Shown piece by piece: positions 18,950 to 28,201 of a stretch of 64,000 nt of DNA; within the stretch, counting starts at the first letter, position 1, and the number at the start of each line of letters is the position of its first letter. The notes under the pieces are model-generated. The model did no database searches. It worked only from the letters and a program-made list of their open reading frames with translations, and had not been told where the DNA came from. A program made the position numbers and the translations under genes. This DNA comes from an uncultured Erysipelotrichaceae bacterium (GTDB lineage Bacteria; Bacillota_I; Bacilli_A; Erysipelotrichales; Erysipelotrichaceae), in the NCBI GenBank assembly GCA_902793635.1, contig CADBEA010000003.1:22957-86956 (forward strand). The letters are read 5' to 3'.

Positions 18950-21900
18950 CTAGGAAGTCATTTTTTTCCTGGTGACCAGTAAAGTCCCGGCTGTCAGTAT
19001 CAGAAGCAGACCGATCACGGTAAAGATCGTGGTTCCCGGTCCGCCAGAAGAAGGCAGTTCATATTTGCCCATGCTGTTTTTGACCGTCAGTGTATAAGAC
19101 ACATGCCCGTTTGCATAATCTGTCTTGCTCAGCCATTCGGCAGGAGCGCCGCTGTTAATGACAACCGTTCCGTCTTTACCGATCGTAAAGCAGATATCTT
19201 CACTCAGCTTTTCATAACCATCCAGCGTCTGTGTTTCCGTCAGATAGTATGTGCCAACCGAAAGATTATCCATATTGATATTTGGCAACAATCCGGTTCC
19301 ATCTGTTACAAGATCCTCATAACCGGTTATTGGCTGATAGTCTTTTCTCTTCTGACCCTGTTGGTCGGTTACCTGGTTATACAATGCGAAATGAACACCC
19401 GCCATCTTTTCACCGGTTATCGCATCAACTTTCACTGCTTTGAAGTCAACGATCCGGTTTTTGATCGTGATGCGGGCTTTCATATCCCCGTTTTCATATT
19501 CCATAAGTGTGTACATGGATTCATCCACACCGCTGACGGTAACTTTTTCATCTTCATCGATCGTGATCGTCATTGCACCATCCAGAACAGTATAGCCCTT
19601 CGGCACTTCTGTTTCCTGCAGTGTGTATGTTCCCGCATTCAGATAGGCAATGGTAATCAGGCCGGTTTCATCGGATGTGTATTTGCTTGCGGCGACATCT
19701 TTTCCATCACTGTCTTTCAGTGTAAAGACAGCACCTTGCAGATCGGTTCCTTCCCAGTCCGTCTTATAGAGTTCAATACCCGGACGGGAGTTTGTGACTT
19801 TATCGGTACGGACATTCTCATTCTGGGTTGTCTGTTTGCCCTGTTCATAATGAACTTTATACTGATAGCCGTCCTGATGGGTCCCTCCGACTGGTGTGCC
19901 GCCAACTGTCAGAGTGCCGCCTTCGTCAATCGGATAAACATCAGAATAGCCGATAATATTTCCTTCTATGTCTACCGCGATATTTCCTTCCAGCGTCACT
20001 TCCCGGACAATGTAGTTTTCAAACGGAATACCGCTTTGCAGATTACCGAAGAAGTAATACAGCGATGTCTCGGATGACAGCATCTGCCGGACGCTGTCCC
20101 TCAGCAATGTCAGATTACCGCTGTCATCTTTGACATATACAGCAAAGTAAATCGGATCATGACTTGCCATAAAGTCTTTATCTGTCCAGATCTTCTCGAC
20201 TGTCAGACCCCAGCCTTTCTGATTGCGGACATCGATTTTCGGACTTTCCTCAGGCTCAAGAACATCCGAAATCGGTGTCGTGCCATGCTTTTCTTCCGAT
20301 TCCGTATCTGTCCGGGTATATCCGTCCAGCAGACGCAGGGTGTATCCCCGCGGGATTTCTTCCGCTCTTTCTTCAACCTTATACTTTGTGCCGACGATTA
20401 AATCGCGCACTTCAACGGTATAACCGGCTGGAATCTTGGAAATCGTACCGTTCATGGATGTCCGGAAGATAATAGCTTCCTTTTCCGTGCTGGGCAGAGC
20501 ATCCAGATATTCTTTCAGTTCATCGTACTCCGTGTAGCTAAGTGATTCGAATTTCTGTGTTGCCACATCCCATTTGCAATAGTGACCAGCCGGATCTTTG
20601 ACAAAATACGGATACAGATTCGCCAGCGGCAGGTTATCCTCATCCGCGTTTTCTGTGCCGAGATAGAGACGGAAACGGAAGAGCGTATCATTATCAGGAT
20701 ATGTCAGTTCTGTCAGTCCATCCACATTATAAAGCTTCTTGGTAATGGCCAGTTCCCGCATGGCTCCGTCTCTGACATGGTTGTCATAATCCACCTGCGG
20801 CCGGCTTTCCATTGTATCTTTAGCAACAGAATAGTCTTCTCTTGGCGGATTGACCACGGAAGATTCTCCAGTCAATTTGGTATTGTTTGCGGTCACTTTG
20901 TCATAGATTTTCGGATCCACATTGCATTCCTTAACGTAATATTTAACGCCGTCAGGCAGATCAACGACAGCAGATTCACCCGGTTTCAGGAAGAAGACGT
21001 GCTCGTACGCCTGTGAACATCCGGCAGGTGTGAAACTGCTCATATATGTTACAGATCTGTTGGTGTCCTTGTATTTCACAAGGTCCTGATCGCCTTCATT
21101 CTCGCCAAGCAGATGATATTGTTCCGTACCGTCCTTAGCTTTGTAATAAATCTGATATGGGAATTCAATCATACTGTTGGCCGGATCGTCTGTGCCGGAC
21201 AGTTTTTTGCTGAGAACAAACGTGCCTGGTTTGACAGCAGACAGATTAAAGCGCATGTGCAGGTTGGATGCACCAGCTCCTCGTTCCATATAGAACATCT
21301 TCATCGAATGGTTCGTATAGTCCTTAAAGACGTAGTTTCCTTCTTCATTCAACTTAAAGATCTCAGCCAGCTTATCTTCGATTTCCTGCTCGGACATTTC
21401 TCCTCTGTCCTGATAATTCTTTTTGAATGTTTCATACAATGTGGAATTGCCGCGGGAACTGGTAATGACACCTGTCCGGAAGTTGACTGAACCGACCTCA
21501 GCGGAATGGACGCCGCCCAGATCCAGAACGAGTTCACCATCTACATAGAGCCAGAAGTCATCGTCACCGGAGAACTCAAAGATAATATCATGGCCCCAGG
21601 CATCAAGACCGCTGGCTGTCTGGGTAAACTTCGCTTCCATTTCCATACCGAAGAAATAATCAACTTCCGTATTCTTGCCAAGGTCATACATCTTTTCACC
21701 TTTACGCGCATCAGTATCCGAAAGCGGATTACCCAAAACATCTGTCTGATTGGTGATAAAATTGCCGTTACTGTCTTTGGCATACCCATTTTCTTTTATT
21801 TCGTTATATGGCATGAACTGGCCATGTTCTCTGGTGATTCCATGCTCGTTGCTGCCGGTTATCGCACCAAGCTGATCATAGACGGTAAAAGTGCCATCCT

Positions 21901-24900
21901 CATTCAGATGAGCGAAGTTCTTGGTGCTGTCATATTCAAAATAACCGCTTTCGTTATAGATACTTTCTATAAGCAGATGATTGACCGTTTGTGATCCGGC
22001 CGATTTCTCATTGAACAGGACAGAAAGTGATTTTCCCTGCCCTGATTCTCCTGCCTTGTCGGTACCTTTTGGATAACCATCCTCTCCCAGATTTGTGGAA
22101 AGCAAACCGGATTTTTTACCGTCTTCTCCCAGGAAAGCTTTCTGTTCTATGTCTCTGTTCCCAACCTTTGGATTGTTAAAATCCATCATCTTCATGGTGA
22201 TGCCATACTCGTCATTGTCGATCGTATCAACTGTTGTCAGCTGATCGTGGGGATCTACCGGATTGATAACAGCAAAATAGAAATCTTCGGCTTCTGAGAG
22301 CGGGCATGCGACAACTTTTCCGTTCTCTGTTTTCAGACCGGAATACGCATACTGATTGTCGTCCCAGGCAATGATGCTTGTATAGTTTTCGCCGTATCGT
22401 CTGCCGCCCATGTTGATGCCGACCGGATCATTAGAGAAAATAGCCTGGTCTGATACTTGTGGGCCAATATAGTTGTGATACTGGGTATTCTGCAGATCAT
22501 AGAAATAACTTAGTGTCCCGTCCGGATTGGTATATTCCGTGAAGGTCCAGAGGGCAGTATTGACATTACTGCCGATCCATTCGATATTATCGCCGGTATC
22601 ATAGCAGCGTACTAAAGAGCCGTCGTGATCGACTGCGAAGAATTCATATTTCTTTTTCTCTTCGTTCCAGATACGGGTATAAATAACTACCTGCTGCCCA
22701 TCATGAACATTGACAGTATCGGAAACACTGACTTTCTGGGCTGTATATAACGTGAAATCATCATCGTCCAGCACGGATTTCTCCACCAGATTCAGCCATG
22801 TGGATGCGTTGCTGTTATTCGCACCGGCGAAGCCACGGGCAGACGTGCCGCTCAGATCCGCTGAAACATTATATCCATTCACCGTGAAATGCCATTTTCC
22901 GCTGTTGGCTCCGGTTCCGGGAACGGCTTTGATAACCGAATACTCCGGATCTGGTGTATCTGACAAAGTAATATTCTTGCCATTCACGGTTAAATACTTG
23001 GCTGCGCCGTTTACTGTTGTCTTCAGGTAATAATAGTCTTCTCCCCTCGATTCAAACGTCCATTCCTGAATGTCACTGCCTTCTGCCACCAGCAGAATAC
23101 CTTCATTATCCAGAACATCCGGCCGCATCAGCATATCCACCGCGCTCAGCTCATTGGTGCTGCCGACTGTAACTGTATCTGCCATCATGGCGGCCGCTGT
23201 GGCAGTGTCGTTGTGGAAGGCGATGCCGTATGTCTTGCCATTCAGTTTATATGGATCATCCTTAACCTCGTAAGAATCTGCATAAGAAATGGTTATCTGG
23301 CTGTTTGCAGCATTGTTGTTATCTGTCCAGAAACGCATACCGCCACCGCTGCCGGAATGCTGCAGCCATTTGTCCTGACCTTTTATTTTCAAATAGAATT
23401 TGCCTTCTGCTGCCTGAGCCTGAGAGATTTCAAAAGCGGTTTTGTTTGTATTGGAAAGACTGACGAGATTGTTGCTCTGGTTAAACATATACTGCTTGGT
23501 TCCATCTATCATCGTGTAAATATAGAAAGAACCATCGCCAGCAGACTCAAAATACCATTCATCGGCTTCTTCAGATTTATTGGTTTCAATAAAGGCACTG
23601 TTTCCATTCAAATCATTGGTGGTATAGTTCTTTAAACCGTTATAGGAAAGATAGAATGGTTCAGGTTCATTATCAACCAGTTCATCTGTTCCCATTACAG
23701 TTCGAATCTCTACTTTGGCTGGTTCCGGCGCATCGACAATGGCATAGACCGAGAACCCTGTTGTTTCAAAAACAACACTGTTTTCTTCCGTTGTACTGTC
23801 AAGAACTTCCGGCTCTTCACCAAAGTGGACGACACTGAGGTTTTCACCTGCCGCATCATTCAGTTCAATAGATACACCAACCACACTGCCTTCTTTGGGC
23901 TGGATGGTTTCATTGTCTTTGATGATCTTTATATCGAAGAACCGGGCATAGGAAAGCGCGTCCGTTTCCTGACCTAATGTTTCTGCCGTTCTGCTCAGAT
24001 AGGTTTCATACTCTTCCGGATCAACGATCTCCGCTGCTTCCAGTTCTGCGTCTTCGGGAATGTCCGCATCACTCTTGTATGTCACAGTAATGAGATAACC
24101 CGAGCCATCGGCGGTAATGACATTCACATACAGCTGTTCATCGGTTACCTGCACAGCAAATACCTGACCGTCCTTCATTGTGATGGTCAGTGTTTCTTTT
24201 GTACTAAATGGTTCCAGACTCTCCATGATCCAGTCTTTTTCACCAAAGAACAGGAACTTCTCGTTCTTTGTGATTCTGATCAGAGAAGGATCACTGAAAA
24301 CAACATCGTCCACTTCATCCATGAAGCTGTCAATGTCTTCTTCTGTTTCAATACCAAGGGCAATGACCAGTTCTTTGAATGATATTGTACTGCCGCCTTC
24401 CATGGAGAAGGTAAATGTCTTTCCGTCTACTTCATAGCTGAAATCAACTGTATATACGACTGCATAGACCGAGAACTGTTCCGCTTCAAAGGCAATGGTA
24501 TTCTCCGTCGTTTCGATATCTTCGATCTTCTCACCGTTGCCCTCATTATCCACATGAACGACTGAGACCGCTTCCGCCTGTTTTGGTGCTTCAGACGGTG
24601 TGATCATGACCTGGATCGGTGTGGATGGCTGCACTTCATTGTCATAGGCATCAAGGAAGGTAATATCGACTGCTGAAACTTTTCTTACCTTGCCTTCTAC
24701 GGTATTAGCCACAGTCTCTTCAATATTCTCGTCATTGACGGCATATACCGTCATGGTCGTGCCTTCCGGGAAGGCTGTATGATCCGCCCGGACATTGACA
24801 TCCAGGCCGCTGACCCGTTCAAAGAAGACAAAGTCTTCCGCTTCTTCTGTCACCTGCTCAGTTTCTTCTGCTGTTTCAGCCGGTTCTTCACTTTCTTCTA

Positions 24901-25618
24901 AAACAGTTGTTTCTGTTTCTTCCGGTTCTGTTTCTGTCAGGATTTCTTCAGGAACTTCTGTTTCTGCTGTCACTGGCTCTTCTTTTTTATATACAGCCGT
25001 GAAATATCCGGTTCTGTCTGTCACAAAACTGACGATTTGTTTCTTTTCTGTATTTACAGCAACAACCTGATGTTCTTCGGTATCCAGCAGTTCTGTTTCA
25101 TATTCTCCCGTCGGTGTTTCTTTGATCAGGAGCAGTTGCGGGGTTCTTTCGTCTTCTCTCAGTTCTCTTTCTATCTGGAAGTGCAGACTGCCCTGCGGCT
25201 GTACTTCATTTTCCGATTCGTCCATGATCTTTATGGAGAGGATTTCTTCATCCGTTTCCATATCAGGATTCTGTTCATGAATACTGTCGAGCAGTTTCTG
25301 TTTCTCTTCTTCTTTAACGATTTCCGCACTTAAAACACTGCCAACTGGAAGTGTCTCCTCTTCTGCTTCGGCTGTGATTTTATAGGATGTATCTTCAATG
25401 ATTTTTTCCAATATGACGGCAGGATTCTGTGTTTCTGTCTGACCGCCGCTGTTCAGTACAATGCCGGGATCATCTTCCGCAACATCTGACTCAATGGTAA
25501 TAGCAGGCAATATTAAAGCGTATGTTGTTGCGAACACAACAACACCGGCTAATATTCTGCGAAGGGAATATCGTTTCCGGTTCGCTGCTTTTTCGAGAAA
25601 TCTGTCGAATTTGTTCAT
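18950..25618 (-). CDS. Giant wall-anchored adhesin with fibro-slime and Cna-B domains
   Basis: 2222 residues. The N-terminus has a YSIRK-like stretch (KRYSLRRILAGVVVF) and a signal segment ending ALILPAIT. Next come acidic Glu/Thr-rich linkers, three beta-sandwich modules closing with F-SVYAVVY-type strands (within 55-650), and beta-trefoil-like repeats at about 680-930 (EWYFESAGDGSFYIYT, EWTFESRGEDYYYLKT). A fibro-slime/PA14-like domain follows near 1300-1400 (FSGDDDFWLYVDGELVLDLGG). Several Cna-B repeats and SpaA-type pilin repeats come next, then LPSSGGPG near 2188, a membrane helix and RKK. LPSSG is a sortase-type signal. It is last of a three-gene operon with a signal peptidase. Likely host or polymer adhesion; isopeptide cross-links are expected in the Cna-B parts. 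Confidence 0.88.
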   Translation of the reverse strand: MNKFDRFLEKAANRKRYSLRRILAGVVVFATTYALILPAITIESDVAEDDPGIVLNSGGQTETQNPAVILEKIIEDTSYKITAEAEEETLPVGSVLSAEIVKEEEKQKLLDSIHEQNPDMETDEEILSIKIMDESENEVQPQGSLHFQIERELREDERTPQLLLIKETPTGEYETELLDTEEHQVVAVNTEKKQIVSFVTDRTGYFTAVYKKEEPVTAETEVPEEILTETEPEETETTVLEESEEPAETAEETEQVTEEAEDFVFFERVSGLDVNVRADHTAFPEGTTMTVYAVNDENIEETVANTVEGKVRKVSAVDITFLDAYDNEVQPSTPIQVMITPSEAPKQAEAVSVVHVDNEGNGEKIEDIETTENTIAFEAEQFSVYAVVYTVDFSYEVDGKTFTFSMEGGSTISFKELVIALGIETEEDIDSFMDEVDDVVFSDPSLIRITKNEKFLFFGEKDWIMESLEPFSTKETLTITMKDGQVFAVQVTDEQLYVNVITADGSGYLITVTYKSDADIPEDAELEAAEIVDPEEYETYLSRTAETLGQETDALSYARFFDIKIIKDNETIQPKEGSVVGVSIELNDAAGENLSVVHFGEEPEVLDSTTEENSVVFETTGFSVYAIVDAPEPAKVEIRTVMGTDELVDNEPEPFYLSYNGLKNYTTNDLNGNSAFIETNKSEEADEWYFESAGDGSFYIYTMIDGTKQYMFNQSNNLVSLSNTNKTAFEISQAQAAEGKFYLKIKGQDKWLQHSGSGGGMRFWTDNNNAANSQITISYADSYEVKDDPYKLNGKTYGIAFHNDTATAAAMMADTVTVGSTNELSAVDMLMRPDVLDNEGILLVAEGSDIQEWTFESRGEDYYYLKTTVNGAAKYLTVNGKNITLSDTPDPEYSVIKAVPGTGANSGKWHFTVNGYNVSADLSGTSARGFAGANNSNASTWLNLVEKSVLDDDDFTLYTAQKVSVSDTVNVHDGQQVVIYTRIWNEEKKKYEFFAVDHDGSLVRCYDTGDNIEWIGSNVNTALWTFTEYTNPDGTLSYFYDLQNTQYHNYIGPQVSDQAIFSNDPVGINMGGRRYGENYTSIIAWDDNQYAYSGLKTENGKVVACPLSEAEDFYFAVINPVDPHDQLTTVDTIDNDEYGITMKMMDFNNPKVGNRDIEQKAFLGEDGKKSGLLSTNLGEDGYPKGTDKAGESGQGKSLSVLFNEKSAGSQTVNHLLIESIYNESGYFEYDSTKNFAHLNEDGTFTVYDQLGAITGSNEHGITREHGQFMPYNEIKENGYAKDSNGNFITNQTDVLGNPLSDTDARKGEKMYDLGKNTEVDYFFGMEMEAKFTQTASGLDAWGHDIIFEFSGDDDFWLYVDGELVLDLGGVHSAEVGSVNFRTGVITSSRGNSTLYETFKKNYQDRGEMSEQEIEDKLAEIFKLNEEGNYVFKDYTNHSMKMFYMERGAGASNLHMRFNLSAVKPGTFVLSKKLSGTDDPANSMIEFPYQIYYKAKDGTEQYHLLGENEGDQDLVKYKDTNRSVTYMSSFTPAGCSQAYEHVFFLKPGESAVVDLPDGVKYYVKECNVDPKIYDKVTANNTKLTGESSVVNPPREDYSVAKDTMESRPQVDYDNHVRDGAMRELAITKKLYNVDGLTELTYPDNDTLFRFRLYLGTENADEDNLPLANLYPYFVKDPAGHYCKWDVATQKFESLSYTEYDELKEYLDALPSTEKEAIIFRTSMNGTISKIPAGYTVEVRDLIVGTKYKVEERAEEIPRGYTLRLLDGYTRTDTESEEKHGTTPISDVLEPEESPKIDVRNQKGWGLTVEKIWTDKDFMASHDPIYFAVYVKDDSGNLTLLRDSVRQMLSSETSLYYFFGNLQSGIPFENYIVREVTLEGNIAVDIEGNIIGYSDVYPIDEGGTLTVGGTPVGGTHQDGYQYKVHYEQGKQTTQNENVRTDKVTNSRPGIELYKTDWEGTDLQGAVFTLKDSDGKDVAASKYTSDETGLITIAYLNAGTYTLQETEVPKGYTVLDGAMTITIDEDEKVTVSGVDESMYTLMEYENGDMKARITIKNRIVDFKAVKVDAITGEKMAGVHFALYNQVTDQQGQKRKDYQPITGYEDLVTDGTGLLPNINMDNLSVGTYYLTETQTLDGYEKLSEDICFTIGKDGTVVINSGAPAEWLSKTDYANGHVSYTLTVKNSMGKYELPSSGGPGTTIFTVIGLLLILTAGTLLVTRKKMTS

Positions 25619-25662
25619 TGCCTGCCTTGCCTTTCCGGGCAGTTGCGTTTTCTATTATCTTT

Positions 25663-26247
25663 TTATTTTACCATACCGAGGCGGGTCAGCGGCCATACTT
25701 TAAAGACAATTCTTCCGACCACCACCTCTTCCGCGATGCATCCAATCGCACTGTTTCTGGAATCCAGCGAAACATCGCGGTGATCTCCCATCACGAAGAT
25801 CCGTGCCTCCGGCACCTGATAAGGAAAGATGATATCACAGTCGTCACCGATGGATTTCTCGCTGACATAAGGCTCATCCAGCTGCTCACCGTTGACGAAG
25901 ACGTTTCCTTTATTGTCAATATCTACCCATTCTCCTGCCTGAGCGATGACTCTTTTTACCAGGATCTTGTTGTTGTAATAGAAAGCGACAACGTCACCTG
26001 TTTTGAATTCGCTGCCTTTCAGTGACAGTACGATATCCCCTTCATCCAGGGTTGGTGTCATACTGTGACCATAGATCTGCAGCACCGGCATCATGAATAC
26101 TGCCACCAGCACCGCACAGGCGGCGACGGTGATCAGGGTAAAGAGCGTATTTTTCAGCGAAAAGACAAACTTCTTTTTGTACTTCTCGTGTTTTAACTCT
26201 TCTTCCAGTTCAGCCAGGGAATAATCTGTAAATGTTTCCTTATTCAC
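25663..26247 (-). CDS. lepB: Signal peptidase I dedicated to the adhesin operon
   Basis: 194 residues with a cytoplasmic N-terminus, one membrane helix (about 30-55) and the S26 catalytic domain. The nucleophile Ser is in YGHSMTPTL, the general-base Lys in ILVKRVIAQAGE, and the later box is GDHRDVSLDSR. It removes signal peptides outside the membrane. The start is GTG, overlapping the stop of the coiled-coil gene (GTGA), so translation is coupled. It ends 44 bases before the adhesin. Operon position suggests it processes the adhesin's atypical signal, but it could also be the general enzyme. Confidence 0.9.
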   Translation of the reverse strand: MNKETFTDYSLAELEEELKHEKYKKKFVFSLKNTLFTLITVAACAVLVAVFMMPVLQIYGHSMTPTLDEGDIVLSLKGSEFKTGDVVAFYYNNKILVKRVIAQAGEWVDIDNKGNVFVNGEQLDEPYVSEKSIGDDCDIIFPYQVPEARIFVMGDHRDVSLDSRNSAIGCIAEEVVVGRIVFKVWPLTRLGMVK

Positions 26248-26696
26248 TGCGTGCCGCCCTCCTTCAGTTTGTTTGCCAGCCTGATAATGATCTTCTGATA
26301 CTGGGCAGCTGCGATTTTGGTGTCTTCCAGCATTTGATTCATATACTGCGTCGCTTCTGTGATCGTCCGGGAATTCAGAAGTGATTCCATACGCAGTCTT
26401 CTTTCCGCATCCAGTTTGTTCTGCAGCTCACGGATCATGGCGTTTCTGGATGCGACAGCTTCCTGCAGCTTCTGATAATCCTCTTTCAGAGTGGAGGCTT
26501 CCGGATTTCCCATGTTCTCTTTTTCGGTCAGTCTTTCCTTATATTCATTCAGCAATACATCTTTACTGTCGAGTTCCGCCTGCATTTTTTCCATATCCTG
26601 GTGCATAGCAGCGACTGATTTACTTTGTTCCACAAGCATTTCCAAAAGTTCGGCTCTTGTCATATTGCGTAATGTAGTTGTATCCTTCACTGACAT
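26244..26696 (-). CDS. Coiled-coil protein, first gene of the adhesin operon
   Basis: 150 residues from the ATG at 26696 (MSVKDTTTL). The site AAGGAGG sits only four bases upstream, so the in-frame GTG two codons later is an alternative start; an upstream start at 26741 lacks support. The body is a long coiled coil (MEKMQAELDSKDVLLNEYKERL, RELQNKLDAERRL) with no signal or membrane helix, followed by a helix ending KLKEGGTQ. It is probably a cytosolic helper or scaffold for export of the very long adhesin. No named family recognised. It overlaps lepB by four bases. Confidence 0.7.
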   Translation of the reverse strand: MSVKDTTTLRNMTRAELLEMLVEQSKSVAAMHQDMEKMQAELDSKDVLLNEYKERLTEKENMGNPEASTLKEDYQKLQEAVASRNAMIRELQNKLDAERRLRMESLLNSRTITEATQYMNQMLEDTKIAAAQYQKIIIRLANKLKEGGTQ

Positions 26697-26725
26697 GTGA
26701 CCTCCTTCCTGGAAATGCCAACAGA

Positions 26726-26788
26726 AAAGCCCCTCGAACATTCCGTCTCTTCCGATCTGTTTTGAAGTACAGGGATACAGGGGGCTTT
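26726..26788 (-). other. Possible leader hairpin of the adhesin operon
   Basis: AAAGCCCC and GGGGCTTT can pair as an eight-base stem around a 47-base loop, ending about 30 bases before the first start codon. The right arm runs into TTTTC. It may be an attenuator, or chance; the long loop lowers confidence. Confidence 0.3.
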
Positions 26789-27135
26789 GTATTAAATCAT
26801 GTATCAGATTAAAACGATTTACCGTCTGTTTGCATCATCCCCCATATCTGCGTTTTAAGTATAGTTTCATTTTTCCTAAATCACAATCTTACGGGAATGA
26901 ATTTGTTAAATTGCACAAACATGAAGATAAAGGCGGATCACCCTTTCAGGTTGCAGTATATCTGCATTTTTTTGCGCGCACAATCGCAAAAAGCGTATAT
27001 TTTGTGCATATTTACCTAAATGTATTTATTTGGTAAATATGTTCTACTGTTGACCTTCCAATTACCGTTAACATCAATTAATTACAGGGTTTTCAGCCCA
27101 GACAGATATCTGGTTCCATAACATGCTTTCATACA
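26789..27135. other. AT-rich regulatory gap upstream of the adhesin operon
   Basis: About 470 bases without a gene separate the coiled-coil gene from the lipoprotein gene. The region is visibly A/T rich and holds no ORF with a ribosome site. The clearest structure is the inverted repeat at 27007-27041; smaller palindromes (CCAGA...TCTGG near 27098) are also present. It must contain the adhesin operon promoter, but I could not fix its -35/-10 boxes. Confidence 0.5.
27007..27041. repeat. Perfect 10-base inverted repeat in the adhesin operon upstream region
   Basis: CATATTTACC (27007-27016) and GGTAAATATG (27032-27041) are separated by 15 A/T-rich bases. It may be a binding site for a dimeric regulator or a cruciform; there is no T-run fit for a terminator. 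Confidence 0.6.
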
Positions 27136-27161
27136 TGAAAAAACTTCCGTTTCCGGAAGTT
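27136..27161 (-). terminator. Terminator after the lipoprotein gene
   Basis: A perfect stem AACTTCCG / CGGAAGTT with a four-base loop and six T on the minus strand. Confidence 0.88.
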
Positions 27162-27167
27162 CTCTGC

Positions 27168-27908
27168 TTATTCGTATGTGAATTCGTAGTAGGTCAGGAT
27201 GTTGTTTCCTGTTTCGGTGACACCATAGGTCGCGGCTGATCCAAGCAATCCGTCCTCCCGATAAGTCAGTACAGTGTAGCTGCCAATCGCACCGTTTAAC
27301 ATGGCGTTGATTTTGATCAGTCTGCCCTGGTCGTCATATTCCAGCGTATAGTCGAAACTGGACTTGGTTTCCGTCGTCGTATCCGTTACTTTGACATAGG
27401 TCGCCTTGTTGTCATTGTTGTATCCGAATTCCACGGTATGGAACGCAACCGAAGAAGCGCTCTTTTCCGTTCCTTCGTAATCAATGATGCTGGTAAGTCT
27501 GCCCTTGTCATAAGTGTATTCCGTAAAGACGTTGTTGCCGCTCTTGGAAATACGGATATTTGAATCGTTGTATCTGTAAATGTAGCGGACCGCCCCGACT
27601 TTGGTTCCGTCTTCCCCTAAATAATATGCGTCACATGTTTTTTCCTTGTAATCGCATTCCAGAACACTGGGCGCTTCCGACGGCTGAACGTTTTCCTTCA
27701 GCTGTTCGACCGTTTTGTAAACCTGATCAGTATTGTTGATGTAGGCTGTGGAGATTCTCTTTTTGAATCCGGCACTTTTCATCGCTTCGGCATACAGGTA
27801 GTATGGCTCTGCCGTATATGCTGTAACATGTCCCTCTGAACTGCATCCCCCGAACAGCAGTGCCATGGACATTGATAAGATCGCGATGCCTGTTTTTTTC
27901 CATTCCAT
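27168..27908 (-). CDS. Lipoprotein with YD-like beta repeats
   Basis: 246 residues. The lipobox is LLFGGC (Cys at about 22), after a short positive N-terminus. The mature part has repeated strand motifs ending in YDKGRLTSI, YDDQGRLIKI and YREDGLLGSA, similar to short YD/RHS-type hairpins. This suggests a beta-sheet domain on the outer face of the membrane; no enzyme motif is seen. GGAGGG precedes the ATG. The upstream region carries an intrinsic terminator 54 bases from the start, so expression may be controlled by attenuation (see 27962-28201). Confidence 0.78.
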   Translation of the reverse strand: MEWKKTGIAILSMSMALLFGGCSSEGHVTAYTAEPYYLYAEAMKSAGFKKRISTAYINNTDQVYKTVEQLKENVQPSEAPSVLECDYKEKTCDAYYLGEDGTKVGAVRYIYRYNDSNIRISKSGNNVFTEYTYDKGRLTSIIDYEGTEKSASSVAFHTVEFGYNNDNKATYVKVTDTTTETKSSFDYTLEYDDQGRLIKINAMLNGAIGSYTVLTYREDGLLGSAATYGVTETGNNILTYYEFTYE

Positions 27909-27961
27909 GGTCTTACCCTCCGTACTGATAAATCTTATATATAATAATGATACTGAAAAAA

Positions 27962-28000
27962 GAAAAAAAAGAAAGGTCTTGGATTGCCCGTTCCAGACCT
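27962..28000 (-). terminator. Intrinsic terminator inside the lipoprotein leader
   Basis: AGGTCT-GGA pairs with TCC-A-AGACCT (nine pairs, one bulged A, eight-base loop), followed on the minus strand by TTCTTTTTTTTC. It lies upstream of the lipoprotein ATG, not after a gene, so it ends either a small RNA or an attenuated leader. The plus-strand side also has a short T-run. Confidence 0.75.
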
Positions 28001-28055
28001 GTTTCTTTTTATACTGCTTGACCGGTTATAGAGGAGGACACAGTCAGGCAATGGA

Positions 28056-28102
28056 ATGATGAACCGTTTTACGCCAGTAACAGATTTCTCAGGGTTCATC
28101 AT
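28056..28102. repeat. Ten-base inverted repeat, probable RNA hairpin in the leader
   Basis: ATGATGAACC (28056-28065) and GGTTCATCAT (28093-28102) match perfectly around 27 bases. It is placed between the putative promoter near 28200 and the terminator at 27962-28000. A plus-strand reading frame (28056-28214) also crosses it but lacks a ribosome site at its first ATG. Confidence 0.6.
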
Positions 28103-28171
28103 AAGTCTGATCCGGCAAATAAAGGAGTGTGTGATGGAAAGAGTGTATGCCGTTCAGCCTTATCTGATTAA

Positions 28172-28201
28172 TAAGTTAGTATATGCTAACTGTTTTGTCA
28201 A
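28172..28201 (-). promoter_or_regulatory. Candidate promoter with an 18-base palindromic operator
   Basis: A perfect TTGACA reads on the minus strand at 28201-28196. AGTTAG-CATATA-CTAACT (28191-28174) is a near-perfect palindrome directly behind it, where a repressor would block the promoter. The -10 at 17-base spacing (TAACTT) is poor, which lowers confidence. The transcript would run towards the lipoprotein gene. Confidence 0.45.
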
